Source: Actinomycetota bacterium
GTDB lineage: Bacteria > Actinomycetota > Actinomycetes > S36-B12 > CAIYMF01
NCBI GenBank assembly: GCA_026393115.1
Contig: JAPLAU010000002.1
Coordinates: 1-63,496, forward strand
DNA length: 63,496 nt
Reading direction: 5' to 3'
The position numbers and the translations under genes were made by a program. Positions 16,712 to 25,567 of this stretch are shown here, piece by piece. The notes under the pieces are model-generated. The model saw nothing but the letters and a program-made list of their open reading frames with translations, was not told the origin of the DNA and did no database searches. The stretch's first letter is position 1, and each line of letters opens with the position of its first letter.

Positions 16712-17497
16712 ATGAGCGGTCGACTTGAGGGCAGGGTGGCGATCGTCACCGGAGGGTCCCGACAGATCGGCTTCGCCATCGCGCGGCGATTCGCGGTGGA
16801 AGGAGCATCCGTCGTACTTGCCGCTCGCGGCCGAGACGACGGGCTCGAAGCCGAGCAAACCATCCGTGCCGCCGGAGGTGAGGCGACGGCCCTCGTGTGC
16901 GACGTGGCAGACGAAGCCAGTGTTGCGGCCACGGTTGATCGAACGCTCGAACTGTACGGGCGCCTCGATGTCATGGTGAACAACGCGGGCACTGGAACAG
17001 CAGAGGACATCACTGACCTCTCGTGGGATGAGTACCGGCGTGTCATCGACATCAACGTGGGCGGTGTGCTGCTCGGAACGAAATACGCTGCACGCGCGAT
17101 GCAACTCGGTGGTCGCGGCGGAAGCATCATCAATATCTCGTCCATACAGGGAGTCCTGCCACTCAAGCAGTCGGCCGTCTACGCCGGCAGCAAGGGTGCC
17201 GTGAACCTAATCACGCAACAAACGGCAACTGACCTCGGGCCGTTTGGTATCCGGGTGAACGCCATCGCGCCGGGCTACATCGACAGCCCGATGATGCACG
17301 GATACCACGACCTCGTGAGCTCGTCGCCTGGCGAGGCCATCGGCGCAGCCAAGCGCTCGATCGTCTTGGGGCGGCTGGCAACGACCGACGACGTCGCCGG
17401 CCCGGCACTCTTCTTCGCCTCAGACGACTCGGTGTATGTCACAGGGACGTTGATGCTCGTCGACGGCGGGTCCCAATGTCATGGGGCCATCGCATGA
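16712..17497 (+). CDS. SDR-family NAD(P)-dependent oxidoreductase
   Basis: 261 residues, classical short-chain dehydrogenase. Cofactor loop TGGSRQIGFA (about 13-22), NNAGTGTA (about 92), catalytic serine in NISSIQG (about 144) and YAGSK (about 159-163) with the active tyrosine and lysine, then the APGYIDSPM loop. ATG 16712 is 8 bases after AGGAGG; an in-frame TTG at 16706 is less likely. It lies in the rightward operon between the ABC importer and the TMADH-like gene, so it probably oxidises an alcohol group of the imported compound. Confidence 0.9.
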   Translation: MSGRLEGRVAIVTGGSRQIGFAIARRFAVEGASVVLAARGRDDGLEAEQTIRAAGGEATALVCDVADEASVAATVDRTLELYGRLDVMVNNAGTGTAEDITDLSWDEYRRVIDINVGGVLLGTKYAARAMQLGGRGGSIINISSIQGVLPLKQSAVYAGSKGAVNLITQQTATDLGPFGIRVNAIAPGYIDSPMMHGYHDLVSSSPGEAIGAAKRSIVLGRLATTDDVAGPALFFASDDSVYVTGTLMLVDGGSQCHGAIA

Positions 17498-19566
17498 GCA
17501 TGGCCACGCCGCCCGCAATCTCCGGTTCAACCGAGTTCCCCCACCTGTTCTCCCCCCTTCGCGTGCGCGGAGTCGAGCTGCGCAACCGGCTAGTCTTCCA
17601 GCCGCACTTCAACGGCCTTGCCGACGTTCACGGGATGCCGACGGCGGACTCGACCGCCTACCTCGAGGAACGCGCGTGGGGCGGCGCAGGGCTGCTCGTG
17701 GACGGCTCGATGGCGACCATGTACGAAGGCCAGATGTCGCGCAAGTACGTCGCTGCGTGGGACGAACGGTCGGTGGAGCAGAACCGACGAACGACTGACG
17801 CAGTGCACTCGCACGGAGCCTCGATTTTCGCGCAGCTCAATCATGGCGGGCATACGTCCCTCGAGACCCCGCCGCCGGTGCTGTGGGCTCCGACACAGAT
17901 GCCGGAGCCCTCAAGTGTGCATACGACGAAGGCCATGGACGCCACCGACTTACGCAGAGCTGTGGAAGGGTTCGCGGCGTCCGCACGTAATCTCGCGAAC
18001 GCCGGGTACGACGGGGTCGAGCTGAAGATCGCGCACGACGGGCTGCTACGCAGCTTCGCGTCACCATTCTTCAACCGTCGCAGGGACGCCTACGGAGGTT
18101 CGTTCGAGAACCGAATGCGCTTACCGCTCGAGTGTGTCGCTGCGGTCCGCGAGAACATGCCCGATGAGATGGCGCTGGGCATTCGGATCTGCTTGCACGA
18201 GTACACACCCTTCGGCTACGAACTCGACTATGGCCTGCGGATAGCCGAACATCTTGAAGCCAGTGGTCTGGTCGACTACTTCAACTGCGACGCGGGTTCC
18301 TTCTCAAGCTTCTGGATGGAGATTCCGCCTGCTGCGGTGGCGCAAGGGTTCTTCCGTCCGCTCAACCAGGCGCTGAAGGCACAGTCGGATCTTCCCGTCG
18401 TCGCCTTCGGAAGAATCAAGGACGCCGGCCTCGCCGAGCACATGCTGGCGAACGCCGAGGCCGACCTCATCGGCATGGCGCGGCAACTCATCGCTGACCC
18501 CGAGACTCCGCGGAAACTGCTGGAGGGTCGGGCGAACGAGGTGCGCGCCTGTATCGCCTGCAACGACGGCTGCCTGCACGCGGTCGCTCAGGAGAAGCCG
18601 ATCCGCTGCGTGCAAAACCCCGCGGCCGGGCAGGAACTCCTGTACAGCGAACGGCTGCTCGTGCGAGCGTCGGATCCGCGGTCAGTTGTCGTTGTGGGCG
18701 GGGGTCCAGCCGGGCTGAAGGTGGCCGAGATCGCCGCCCGACGAGGGCACCGCGTCTCCCTGTTCGAGCGGGACACGCACCTAGGCGGGCAGGTCAAGCT
18801 CGGTTCGCGCCAACCACACCACGAGGAGTTCGCCGAGGTCGTGCACTACCTCGAAGCCGCCGTCCGCAGGCTTGGCGTTGAGGTGTGGACCGGTTCGGAG
18901 GTTGATGCCGAAGGAGTCCTAGATCTGGAGCCGGATGTCGTCGTCATCGCGACGGGCTCTCAGCCCAACCTGCCTGTTTCGCACCGTCAGTCGTCCACCG
19001 ACCCGGACGCGGGAGCAATCGCTCGCGAGCGCGGTCTGGCCATCGGCCCCGAGACTCCGGGGCTGGAGTTGCCATGCGTCTACTCGACTGACGAAGTCCT
19101 TGCCGGTGTCGCCCTGCCCGGAACAGACGTACTGCTGGTGGATGAGCAGGGGCACTGGGAGGCCGCGGGAACGGCGGAGTTTTTGGCCGCAGCAGGACAC
19201 CGGGTTACCGTCGTGACGACGCGGGCGACGATCGCCAGTGAGCTCGAGGGGACGAACCATGCGATGTTCATGCAGCGCGTTGGGAAGTCACAGATCACTC
19301 TTCGTCCGCACACGGGACTGCGCGCTGTTGAGCCTGGGCGGGCGCTCCTGGTCGACGCTGTCACCGGGGAGGAATCTTGGCTCGTCGTCGACGCCGTAGT
19401 TCCGGTGTCGTGGCGGCGCTCCCGTGACGACCTGTACTACCGGCTCCACGACTTGCTTCTGGAGTCCGGCTCGCCAATCCAGCTCGAGCGCGTGGGCGAC
19501 GCGGCCGCTGCTCGGCTGGTCCAGACGGTTCTCCTCGAGGCGCATCAGATGGCGACGGCCCTGTAG
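17494..19566 (+). CDS. TMADH/dienoyl-CoA reductase-type Fe-S flavoprotein
   Basis: 690 residues: an Old Yellow Enzyme-like FMN barrel (about 15-360), a four-cysteine iron-sulfur site CIACNDGC with the fourth Cys in IRCVQNP (about 352-377), then an FAD/NAD-type domain with VVVVGGGPAGL (about 396). The gene is followed directly by both ETF subunits, as expected for trimethylamine/N-methyl dehydrogenases that pass electrons to ETF. The active-site segment reads VELKIAHDGLLRSF, so the tyrosine usual after the histidine in OYE relatives is replaced, and the cysteine that binds FMN in TMADH is Phe. Reductive (dienoyl-CoA-like) action is possible; oxidative N-demethylation fits the context better. 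ATG 17494 overlaps the SDR stop. Confidence 0.85.
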   Translation: MSMATPPAISGSTEFPHLFSPLRVRGVELRNRLVFQPHFNGLADVHGMPTADSTAYLEERAWGGAGLLVDGSMATMYEGQMSRKYVAAWDERSVEQNRRTTDAVHSHGASIFAQLNHGGHTSLETPPPVLWAPTQMPEPSSVHTTKAMDATDLRRAVEGFAASARNLANAGYDGVELKIAHDGLLRSFASPFFNRRRDAYGGSFENRMRLPLECVAAVRENMPDEMALGIRICLHEYTPFGYELDYGLRIAEHLEASGLVDYFNCDAGSFSSFWMEIPPAAVAQGFFRPLNQALKAQSDLPVVAFGRIKDAGLAEHMLANAEADLIGMARQLIADPETPRKLLEGRANEVRACIACNDGCLHAVAQEKPIRCVQNPAAGQELLYSERLLVRASDPRSVVVVGGGPAGLKVAEIAARRGHRVSLFERDTHLGGQVKLGSRQPHHEEFAEVVHYLEAAVRRLGVEVWTGSEVDAEGVLDLEPDVVVIATGSQPNLPVSHRQSSTDPDAGAIARERGLAIGPETPGLELPCVYSTDEVLAGVALPGTDVLLVDEQGHWEAAGTAEFLAAAGHRVTVVTTRATIASELEGTNHAMFMQRVGKSQITLRPHTGLRAVEPGRALLVDAVTGEESWLVVDAVVPVSWRRSRDDLYYRLHDLLLESGSPIQLERVGDAAAARLVQTVLLEAHQMATAL

Positions 19567-20319
19567 ATGGGACTCACCATTGCGGTCTGCATCAAGCCGG
19601 TGCCGGTGACAACCCGCCTCGATCCCCACACGGGACGGCTTGACCGTTCGGTCGCGCACCGAATGAATTCGGTGGACGAAAACGCAGTCGAGGCTGCCCT
19701 CACCTTGCGCGAATCGGTTCCCGACAGCGAGGTCGTCGCCGTGTCCGTGGCACCAGCAGAGTTCTCCGAATCACTGCGCCCAGCCTTAGCAATGGGTGCC
19801 GACCGAGCGATCAACGTGTCAGCACCGGAGCTTGAGGGAGCCGACCTGCTCGGCGTCAGCGCGGCTCTCGCAACCGCCCTCTCGGGGATTCACCCTGATC
19901 TGGTGGTTTTCGGAGCCTGGAGCAGCGACGGTTACGGGGCCATGCTCTGGGCGGCGGTCGGAGAGCGGCTCGGGTTTGCGGTCGCCTCGCGCGCCGTCGA
20001 CTTCATGCTCGAGGCCGACCGTCTAACGGTCACCCGACAGATTGAGGAAGGCACGCAAGTTGTCGAGGTCGTGTTGCCCGCTGTTCTCGCCCTTTCCGGT
20101 GAGGTCAACACACCTCGCTACCCGTCGTTCAAAGACGTCATCGCTGGGAAGAGGAAGCCGATCGAGAACCTCACGATGACCGAATGCCCGGTGACGGCGG
20201 GAACAACGGTCCTATCGATCGATCCCGCGCCCCTGCGAACAAGAGGCATCGTCATCCAGGATGACGGGCGGGCGCATGAGCAACTGATTGACTTTCTGGC
20301 ACTGCGGGGGATTGTGTGA
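19567..20319 (+). CDS. etfB: Electron transfer flavoprotein beta subunit
   Basis: 250 residues, EtfB/FixA family. The start ICIKPVPVTTRLD (about 8-20), NSVDENAVEAAL (about 35-46) and the AMP-binding-site region around RQIEEGTQVVEV (about 158) are in the expected order. ATG 19567 directly follows the flavoprotein stop. With EtfA it carries electrons one or two at a time from dehydrogenases to the ETF:quinone oxidoreductase. Placement in the catabolic operon points to a dedicated pair for the TMADH-like enzyme. Confidence 0.9.
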   Translation: MGLTIAVCIKPVPVTTRLDPHTGRLDRSVAHRMNSVDENAVEAALTLRESVPDSEVVAVSVAPAEFSESLRPALAMGADRAINVSAPELEGADLLGVSAALATALSGIHPDLVVFGAWSSDGYGAMLWAAVGERLGFAVASRAVDFMLEADRLTVTRQIEEGTQVVEVVLPAVLALSGEVNTPRYPSFKDVIAGKRKPIENLTMTECPVTAGTTVLSIDPAPLRTRGIVIQDDGRAHEQLIDFLALRGIV

Positions 20320-21284
20320 CCTCTCGCGCCCTCGTACTCGCGGAACTGCGCGGAGGCAGCGTTCCTCCAGGAAACCTGGGCGCGATCGCTGCGGCCTCCT
20401 CCTGCGTGGACGAGGTTGACGTGCTTGTGGTGTGCAAGGAGGGGGACGTTCTTGACCATGCCCTTCTGGGCCTCCTCGGTGGGCAAGGCGCGAGAACAGT
20501 CCACCTGGCCCATCTCGCGCCTGCACTGGCCGCAGTGTGCACCGATGTATTGGACTTGCTTGTGTGTGAGTTGAACCCTGACATCGTCATCCTCGAGAGC
20601 TCGTCGCTGGCGTCGGACGCTGCGGCTGCGTTAGCAGCACGTCGCTCCGCCGGTGTGAATTGGGATCTTGTCGGACTTGAGCAGGACGGCAACGGGTCCT
20701 GGATCGGAACTCGGCTCGCCCTCCAGGACAGTCTGGTCGTCAGAGTCGGGTGGACCACCCAGTTGGCGGTGGCCGTTCTGCGCCCGGGGAGCTTCGAACC
20801 AAGGCAGCGCATGTCACAGCCGCGCCTCGTGCGGGCCCCACAGCCTGAGGAACGCGTCCACTGCGCCGGCAGGGTAGTGTCCTCAGGCGCCGGCGAAGGA
20901 GAGTCGTCCGGTTTGGAGTCGGCTGACATTGTGGTAGCCGGCGGCCGAGGCGTGACAACCCTGCAGGATTTCTCACTCTTGCAGGAATTGGCGAACGTAC
21001 TCGGCGGCGCACTCGGGGTCAGCATGCCGGTGGTCGATAAGGGCTGGTTCCCACACTCCTACCAGGTCGGACAGACCGGTCGCACCGTGCGACCTCGCCT
21101 CTACATCGCCTGCGGGATCTCAGGAGCGATCCAGCACCGGGTTGGAATGGGTCGCTCGGGCACGATTGTCGTCATCAACACCGACCCGCAAGCCCCACTT
21201 TTTGGGGTGTGCGACTTCGGAATCGTCGGCGATCTCGCGCAGGTGATTCCTCGACTGACAGAAGCCCTTCAGCACCGAATCTAG
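20316..21284 (+). CDS. etfA: Electron transfer flavoprotein alpha subunit
   Basis: 322 residues from GTG 20316 (GTGA overlap with etfB). The C-terminal FAD domain is clear: VAGGRGV (about 208), VVDKGWFPHSYQVGQTG (about 238-254) and the EtfA signature YIACGISGAIQHRVGM followed by INTDPQAPLF (about 263-293). The N-terminal half is divergent, as is common for catabolic ETFs. It is the last gene of the rightward operon; the Gfo/Idh/MocA gene converges 40 bases later, with a small inverted repeat at 21321-21334 at the junction. Confidence 0.92.
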   Translation: MTSRALVLAELRGGSVPPGNLGAIAAASSCVDEVDVLVVCKEGDVLDHALLGLLGGQGARTVHLAHLAPALAAVCTDVLDLLVCELNPDIVILESSSLASDAAAALAARRSAGVNWDLVGLEQDGNGSWIGTRLALQDSLVVRVGWTTQLAVAVLRPGSFEPRQRMSQPRLVRAPQPEERVHCAGRVVSSGAGEGESSGLESADIVVAGGRGVTTLQDFSLLQELANVLGGALGVSMPVVDKGWFPHSYQVGQTGRTVRPRLYIACGISGAIQHRVGMGRSGTIVVINTDPQAPLFGVCDFGIVGDLAQVIPRLTEALQHRI

Positions 21285-21320
21285 AGGGCACCGACCGCGA
21301 CTCTGGTACACCCTGCGTGT

Positions 21321-21334
21321 CTGGTCAGGACCAG
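21321..21334. terminator. Short inverted repeat between etfA and the convergent Gfo gene
   Basis: CTGGTC-AG-GACCAG, a perfect 6-base inverted repeat, overlaps the stop codon of the leftward dehydrogenase gene and lies 37 bases beyond the etfA stop. There is no T-tract. Its place between convergent genes suggests a transcription end, but the stem is short. Confidence 0.25.
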
Positions 21335-22419
21335 TCCTCAGGGACGTCGACCCACTGGCCCTGTTCCGCCGAGTCCAGAACGGCCCGGGTAATTCGCGCG
21401 GCACGAAGCCCATCCGCGAAGGCCGGAAGCCCATCGACAGCCTCGCCTTGTACTGCAGCATATACATCGCCGACGAACGCGTTGAAACAATCTTGGTACC
21501 CCTGTGGATGCCCCGGCGGCAGCGGTGTCAACAGTGGAGAGGCCGAGGGCATCGGCGTGATTCCACGCGGCACGACCGTCGCGCCGGCACGCGAACCCAC
21601 CCACAGGGTCTCCGGCTGTTCCTGATCGAAAGCAATTGACTGCTCAGCGCCGTCGATTGAAAACCACAACCGGTTCTTTCGGCCAGGAGACACTTGGCTC
21701 ACAACCAGGGACCCGATAGCGCCCTCACTCGTCTGAAACTGCACCGTTGCTAGGTCCTCGGTGGTGACTTGTGTCGATGCTTGCCTGGACGCAATTGCGG
21801 TCTTGATCTGAGCCGAAAGTCGAGCGATGCGGTGGCCACTCACGAACTCAACGACATCACACCAGTGAACCCCGATGTCACCAAACGCCCGCGAAGAACC
21901 CCCCAAAGTCGCGTCGACACGCCAGTTGATATCGGCAGAGCTCGAAAGCCAGTCCTGCAGATAGGACCCGTGCATCACCCACAACTGCCCAACGTCTCCA
22001 CGCTGCACGCGCATCCGTGCCTCACGCACATTTTGGTAATAGCGATAGACGAACGGGACACCGGTTACAACGCCCTTCTGCCTTGCGAGAGCGAGGACAT
22101 CCTCCGCGTCGGCCACCGTCGTTGCCAACGGCTTCTCACAGATGACAGCCTTACCCGCACTAATCGCCTTGAACGCCAACACCGCATGCAGGTGGTTAGG
22201 CGTGCATATATGCACAACGTCGACGTCGGCCGACTCGATGAGCTCATCGGCTGACGCAGCGGCAGCAAGGGCACCCATCCGCACCGCCGCAGCCGCTGCG
22301 GCCTCGGGGGTTACATCGGCGACAGCGGCGACGACTCCGCCGGCGGCACGCACTGCCTGGGCGTGCACGCTTCCGATGAATCCGGCTCCGATAATGCCTG
22401 ATCGAAGCGGGTCACCCAT
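21325..22419 (-). CDS. Gfo/Idh/MocA-family oxidoreductase
   Basis: 364 residues from ATG 22419, which overlaps the previous gene's stop; the longer upstream frame lies inside that gene. Rossmann loop GIIGAGFIGSVHA (about 7-19), the family lysine in VICEKPLATT (about 94-103), and the DIGVHWCDVVEF helix (about 180) with the catalytic-site aspartate and histidine. These enzymes oxidise sugars or inositols at NAD(P). It is paired in one operon with a second paralogue and two sugar-phosphate-isomerase-like genes, a layout typical of inositol or rare-sugar use. Confidence 0.88.
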   Translation of the reverse strand: MGDPLRSGIIGAGFIGSVHAQAVRAAGGVVAAVADVTPEAAAAAAVRMGALAAAASADELIESADVDVVHICTPNHLHAVLAFKAISAGKAVICEKPLATTVADAEDVLALARQKGVVTGVPFVYRYYQNVREARMRVQRGDVGQLWVMHGSYLQDWLSSSADINWRVDATLGGSSRAFGDIGVHWCDVVEFVSGHRIARLSAQIKTAIASRQASTQVTTEDLATVQFQTSEGAIGSLVVSQVSPGRKNRLWFSIDGAEQSIAFDQEQPETLWVGSRAGATVVPRGITPMPSASPLLTPLPPGHPQGYQDCFNAFVGDVYAAVQGEAVDGLPAFADGLRAARITRAVLDSAEQGQWVDVPEDWS

Positions 22420-23572
22420 CGACGTCGACCCACTGATTGGTCCGCGACGACTCCAGGATGGCATCCGCGATGAGCGAGATTCGATAGCCGTCCTCGAAGT
22501 TCGGGGACACAGTGGTGCCATTAACGATCGCACTCACGAAGTCGTGCGCCTCGATGATCTTCGTTTCCCCGTATCCGATACCCAAGGCGGGGATCGGCCA
22601 CAGGCCCTCGCCGTACGGGTGCGCAGGTCCGGTGTAGACGGTTCGGAAACCGCGCCGGTCGCTGGGATCGTCGGCGAAACACACCTGGAGTTCGTCACGG
22701 CGCTCGTAGTTGAAAGCCAGCGAACCCTGAGTTCCGTGGATCTCAAAGGTGATGAAGTTATTGCGACCGTATCCGTTTCGGGTGGCCTCGAGCGAGCCCA
22801 CCGCTCCGTTGGCGAATCGAATCATCGTAACCATCTCGTCGTCGACGTCTACCGGACCGAGCTCGCCACCCGAGCGCGATGTTCCGAGCGCATCTCGTCC
22901 CCCCGACTGCTGCGGACGCTCGGGGATGATGTTGCGTGCTATCCCGATCACCGAAGTAATCTCGCCTGCTAGATAGCGCGCCATGTCGATGATGTGCGTT
23001 CCGATGTCTCCCACAGCTCCCGAGCCGGCGATCGCGCTCTGAAAACGCCACGACAGCGGCGACGCAGGGTCGGCGCTCCAGTCTTGGAGGTACGTGCCGC
23101 GGAAGTTGAGGATGTCACCGATGGCGCCTTCCTCGATGTACTTCTTGGCCAGGGCAACGGCGGGGGTGCGGCGGTAGTTGAAGGCAACCATGTGGACCAC
23201 GTCTGCGGCCGACACTGCGTCCAGCATCGTCTTCGCCTCAGCGGCAGTTCGGGCAAGCGGCTTCTCGCAGATGATGTGCTTGCCCGCCGCGGCGGCAGCG
23301 ATGGCCATCTCTGGGTGGAGATTATTGGGCGTCGCGATATCGACAATGTCGATCGAAGGGTCATCAATGATGCGGCGCCAGTCGCCGGTGCTCGACTCGA
23401 AGCCAAACCGAGCAGCACCTTCCGCGGCAAGTTCCTCGGTGGCTTCTGCGATCACCGCTCGCACGGGAATGGCAGGAGCGGGCCAGAAGAACATGGGCAT
23501 CGCGGCATACGCCAATGAGTGGGCCTTGCCCATGAAGCCGGCCCCGATGAGGCCTACACGCAGTTCTCGCAT
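22412..23572 (-). CDS. Gfo/Idh/MocA-family oxidoreductase
   Basis: 386 residues. Rossmann loop GLIGAGFMGKAHS (about 7-19), ATPNNLHPEM, the lysine in IICEKPLART (about 99-108), FNYRRTPAV, and DIGTHIIDMARYL (about 190-202). The segment FRGTYLQDW recurs in the downstream paralogue (GSYLQDW), consistent with a gene duplication. It likely oxidises the same class of polyol or sugar. The ATG at 23572 has no strong ribosome site (GGAGAACGAAAA region). Confidence 0.88.
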   Translation of the reverse strand: MRELRVGLIGAGFMGKAHSLAYAAMPMFFWPAPAIPVRAVIAEATEELAAEGAARFGFESSTGDWRRIIDDPSIDIVDIATPNNLHPEMAIAAAAAGKHIICEKPLARTAAEAKTMLDAVSAADVVHMVAFNYRRTPAVALAKKYIEEGAIGDILNFRGTYLQDWSADPASPLSWRFQSAIAGSGAVGDIGTHIIDMARYLAGEITSVIGIARNIIPERPQQSGGRDALGTSRSGGELGPVDVDDEMVTMIRFANGAVGSLEATRNGYGRNNFITFEIHGTQGSLAFNYERRDELQVCFADDPSDRRGFRTVYTGPAHPYGEGLWPIPALGIGYGETKIIEAHDFVSAIVNGTTVSPNFEDGYRISLIADAILESSRTNQWVDVDG

Positions 23573-23647
23573 TTTTCGTTCTCCGTCCTAAGGTATGGCT
23601 GCGCGACCGGGATCGCTCACACGCCGTCCCGTTTGCGATGGATGGGT

Positions 23648-24487
23648 TCAGTCGATCGTGATACCGAGTTCGGTGACGATCCGGTCGAGGTGTGCCTTCG
23701 AAGTCTTTGCCGCTTCAAGGTTGGAACCTGCGTACTCGTCGAGTTCGACCATGAGCCAACTGTCGTAGCCGGTCTCGGTGACCGCCCGCACGATGTCGGT
23801 GAAATCGAGCGTGCCCTCGCCTAGCGGCATCCACGTGAATGGTTCGGGCTTCCAGTCCTTGAGGTGAACGTGTTTGATTCGCCCGGGATAGGCGCGGATG
23901 AGAGCTGCGGGATCGCCACCCGCGGCCGCGAGGTGCCCGGTGTCGGGACAGAACCCGATGTGAGTCAAGCCCATGATGCGCTCGAGTTCGGACGGGTTCT
24001 CGACGATGGTGGTCAGGTGGGGGTGGTAGGTGGCGACTAGCCCCTTCTCGGCAGCCATGTCGCTGACCCGATCGAGCCCTCTGCCCAGCGCGATGTAGTC
24101 GTCGTCGGTAGTCCCCGCAGCACGGCGGGCACCACCACCCACCACCAGTCGCTCGGCGCCGAACTTCACCGCAAGGCCGATCGCCCGTGAGATCTTGTCC
24201 ATCTCGTCAGGAAGGATGTCGGCGTAGACGAAGTTCGCGCCGGTGTACACGCTCACGAGCTCGAGGCTGTTGGCTTCTAGCAGCGCGAACAGGTCGCCGG
24301 GCCGATCGGCGTACTTGGCGACATCGCCGTCGAACATCTCTGTCCCTGTAAAGCCGGCCTCAGCGATTTCTCGTGCCGCCTCTGACATGTCGCCGACCCC
24401 GCAGTAAAAGAGATCCTTGATGCTCGTTACACCGACAGGATGGCCAAGGACGCCTCCCCAGGTGATCGAGTGGTATCCGAGCTTCAC
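23648..24487 (-). CDS. Sugar phosphate isomerase/epimerase (IolE-like TIM barrel)
   Basis: 279 residues, xylose-isomerase-like AP endonuclease 2 family. Metal ligands expected on the barrel strands are seen as EMFDGD (about 50), YHPHL (about 156), CPDTGHL (about 181-187), HVHLKDW (about 208-214) and MVELDEY (about 251-257). The start GYHSITWGG is typical of IolE/IolI relatives, which dehydrate or isomerise keto-inositols. It lies in the same leftward run as the two Gfo/Idh/MocA genes. Start ATG 24487 follows AAGGAG. Confidence 0.88.
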   Translation of the reverse strand: MKLGYHSITWGGVLGHPVGVTSIKDLFYCGVGDMSEAAREIAEAGFTGTEMFDGDVAKYADRPGDLFALLEANSLELVSVYTGANFVYADILPDEMDKISRAIGLAVKFGAERLVVGGGARRAAGTTDDDYIALGRGLDRVSDMAAEKGLVATYHPHLTTIVENPSELERIMGLTHIGFCPDTGHLAAAGGDPAALIRAYPGRIKHVHLKDWKPEPFTWMPLGEGTLDFTDIVRAVTETGYDSWLMVELDEYAGSNLEAAKTSKAHLDRIVTELGITID

Positions 24488-24534
24488 GAGTTCTCCTTTT
24501 CAGGGCGTTGGTGTGTGGTCTGAGCGGCAAATGG

Positions 24535-25455
24535 TCAGCCGACGATGTGAGGCGAGAGGGTGCGGTGTGCCACCTCAAGGCCGGTCTTGACTTTCGCCTC
24601 GGTACCACCCCAGATGGGGTCTTCATGTTCCACGGAGAGCACTCCGTCGAAGCCGCCTTCATACAGCGCATCGATGAGGGCACTCCAGTTGACCTGCCCG
24701 AGACCGGGCACGCGGTAGCGCCACCAACCGACGTCCCAGGGATTCGGGCGATTGATCGCTTTACCTGGCCACCCATAGCGGTTACGCAACTCCGGAAAGA
24801 GCTGGATGTCCTTTGCCTGTGCGTGCGGAATCTTGTCGACATAGGGCTTGAGTGCAGCGACGGGATCGATCCCCATCCACACCAGATGTGATGGGTCGTA
24901 GTTCAAATAGAGACCGATCGAGAACATCCACTCCCACAGTTCAGGGGAATACGCGAGGTTACCTGGGTAGCCATCAGGGTGCCACCCCTCCATGACGCAG
25001 TTTTCGATGATGAGCTTCACGCCCTTCTGCCCCGCCGCATCAACGAGAGGCTTGAAGACTTCCTCCGCCTGCGCCAAGTTCTCCGACACGGACTTCGAGG
25101 GATCGCGACCGACAAAGGTGCCGACGGTGGGACAACCGAGGAGCGCCGCCGCATCGATGCACGCAAGGACGTGATCGTTAATTGCCGCGCGCTCTGTTGG
25201 GTCGGGGTGCAGGTTGTTGTCGTAGAAGGCGAGCGAGGACAGGGTCAGGCCAGCCGTGTCAAAGCGTTCTTTGATCTCATCAGCGGCCGCACCGTCAAGC
25301 GTCTCGGCGGTGATGTGCGTCGCGGTGAAAGGACGATCGCCGAGTGCCGGCCAGGCTGCAACCTCCAGCGCCTGATAGCCCGCCGACGATGCCCACTCAA
25401 TGATGTGGTCCAGACTCCTGTCAGGCAGGCAGGCTGTGAGGAAGCCCAATTTCAT
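24535..25455 (-). CDS. Sugar phosphate isomerase/epimerase (xylose-isomerase-like TIM barrel)
   Basis: 306 residues, same superfamily as the downstream gene but distantly related. Ligand-bearing segments: IIENCVMEGWHPDG (about 155-168), LNYDPSHLVWMG (about 189-200), AQAKDIQLFP (about 217) and LSVEHEDPIWGG (about 276-287). It heads the leftward operon after a 112-base intergenic region carrying inverted repeats that may bind a ROK regulator. The exact reaction is unknown; epimerisation of a keto-sugar or hydrolysis of a sugar lactone are options seen in the family. Confidence 0.88.
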   Translation of the reverse strand: MKLGFLTACLPDRSLDHIIEWASSAGYQALEVAAWPALGDRPFTATHITAETLDGAAADEIKERFDTAGLTLSSLAFYDNNLHPDPTERAAINDHVLACIDAAALLGCPTVGTFVGRDPSKSVSENLAQAEEVFKPLVDAAGQKGVKLIIENCVMEGWHPDGYPGNLAYSPELWEWMFSIGLYLNYDPSHLVWMGIDPVAALKPYVDKIPHAQAKDIQLFPELRNRYGWPGKAINRPNPWDVGWWRYRVPGLGQVNWSALIDALYEGGFDGVLSVEHEDPIWGGTEAKVKTGLEVAHRTLSPHIVG

Positions 25456-25499
25456 AGACCGTCTCTCCTTCGCTCGAATGGGGGTTACCGTTACTCTAA

Positions 25500-25530
25500 T
25501 GTCTCTTCAAGACAAAAAGACAGTGTTTTT
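25500..25530. promoter_or_regulatory. Inverted repeats upstream of ROK gene (candidate operator)
   Basis: TGTCT-CTTCA-AGACA (25500-25514) is followed directly by AAAAA-GACAGTG-TTTTT (25514-25530). This A/T-rich pair stands out in high-G+C surroundings and lies between the leftward isomerase operon and the rightward ROK gene. ROK repressors (NagC, XylR, Mlc types) bind such A/T-flanked sites. A TAATAT box about 7-12 bases before the ROK ATG (25568) suggests a leaderless transcript. Confidence 0.45.
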
Positions 25531-25567
25531 CGGAGAAAAGTAAGTCAATCCCATCTAATATGTATTC

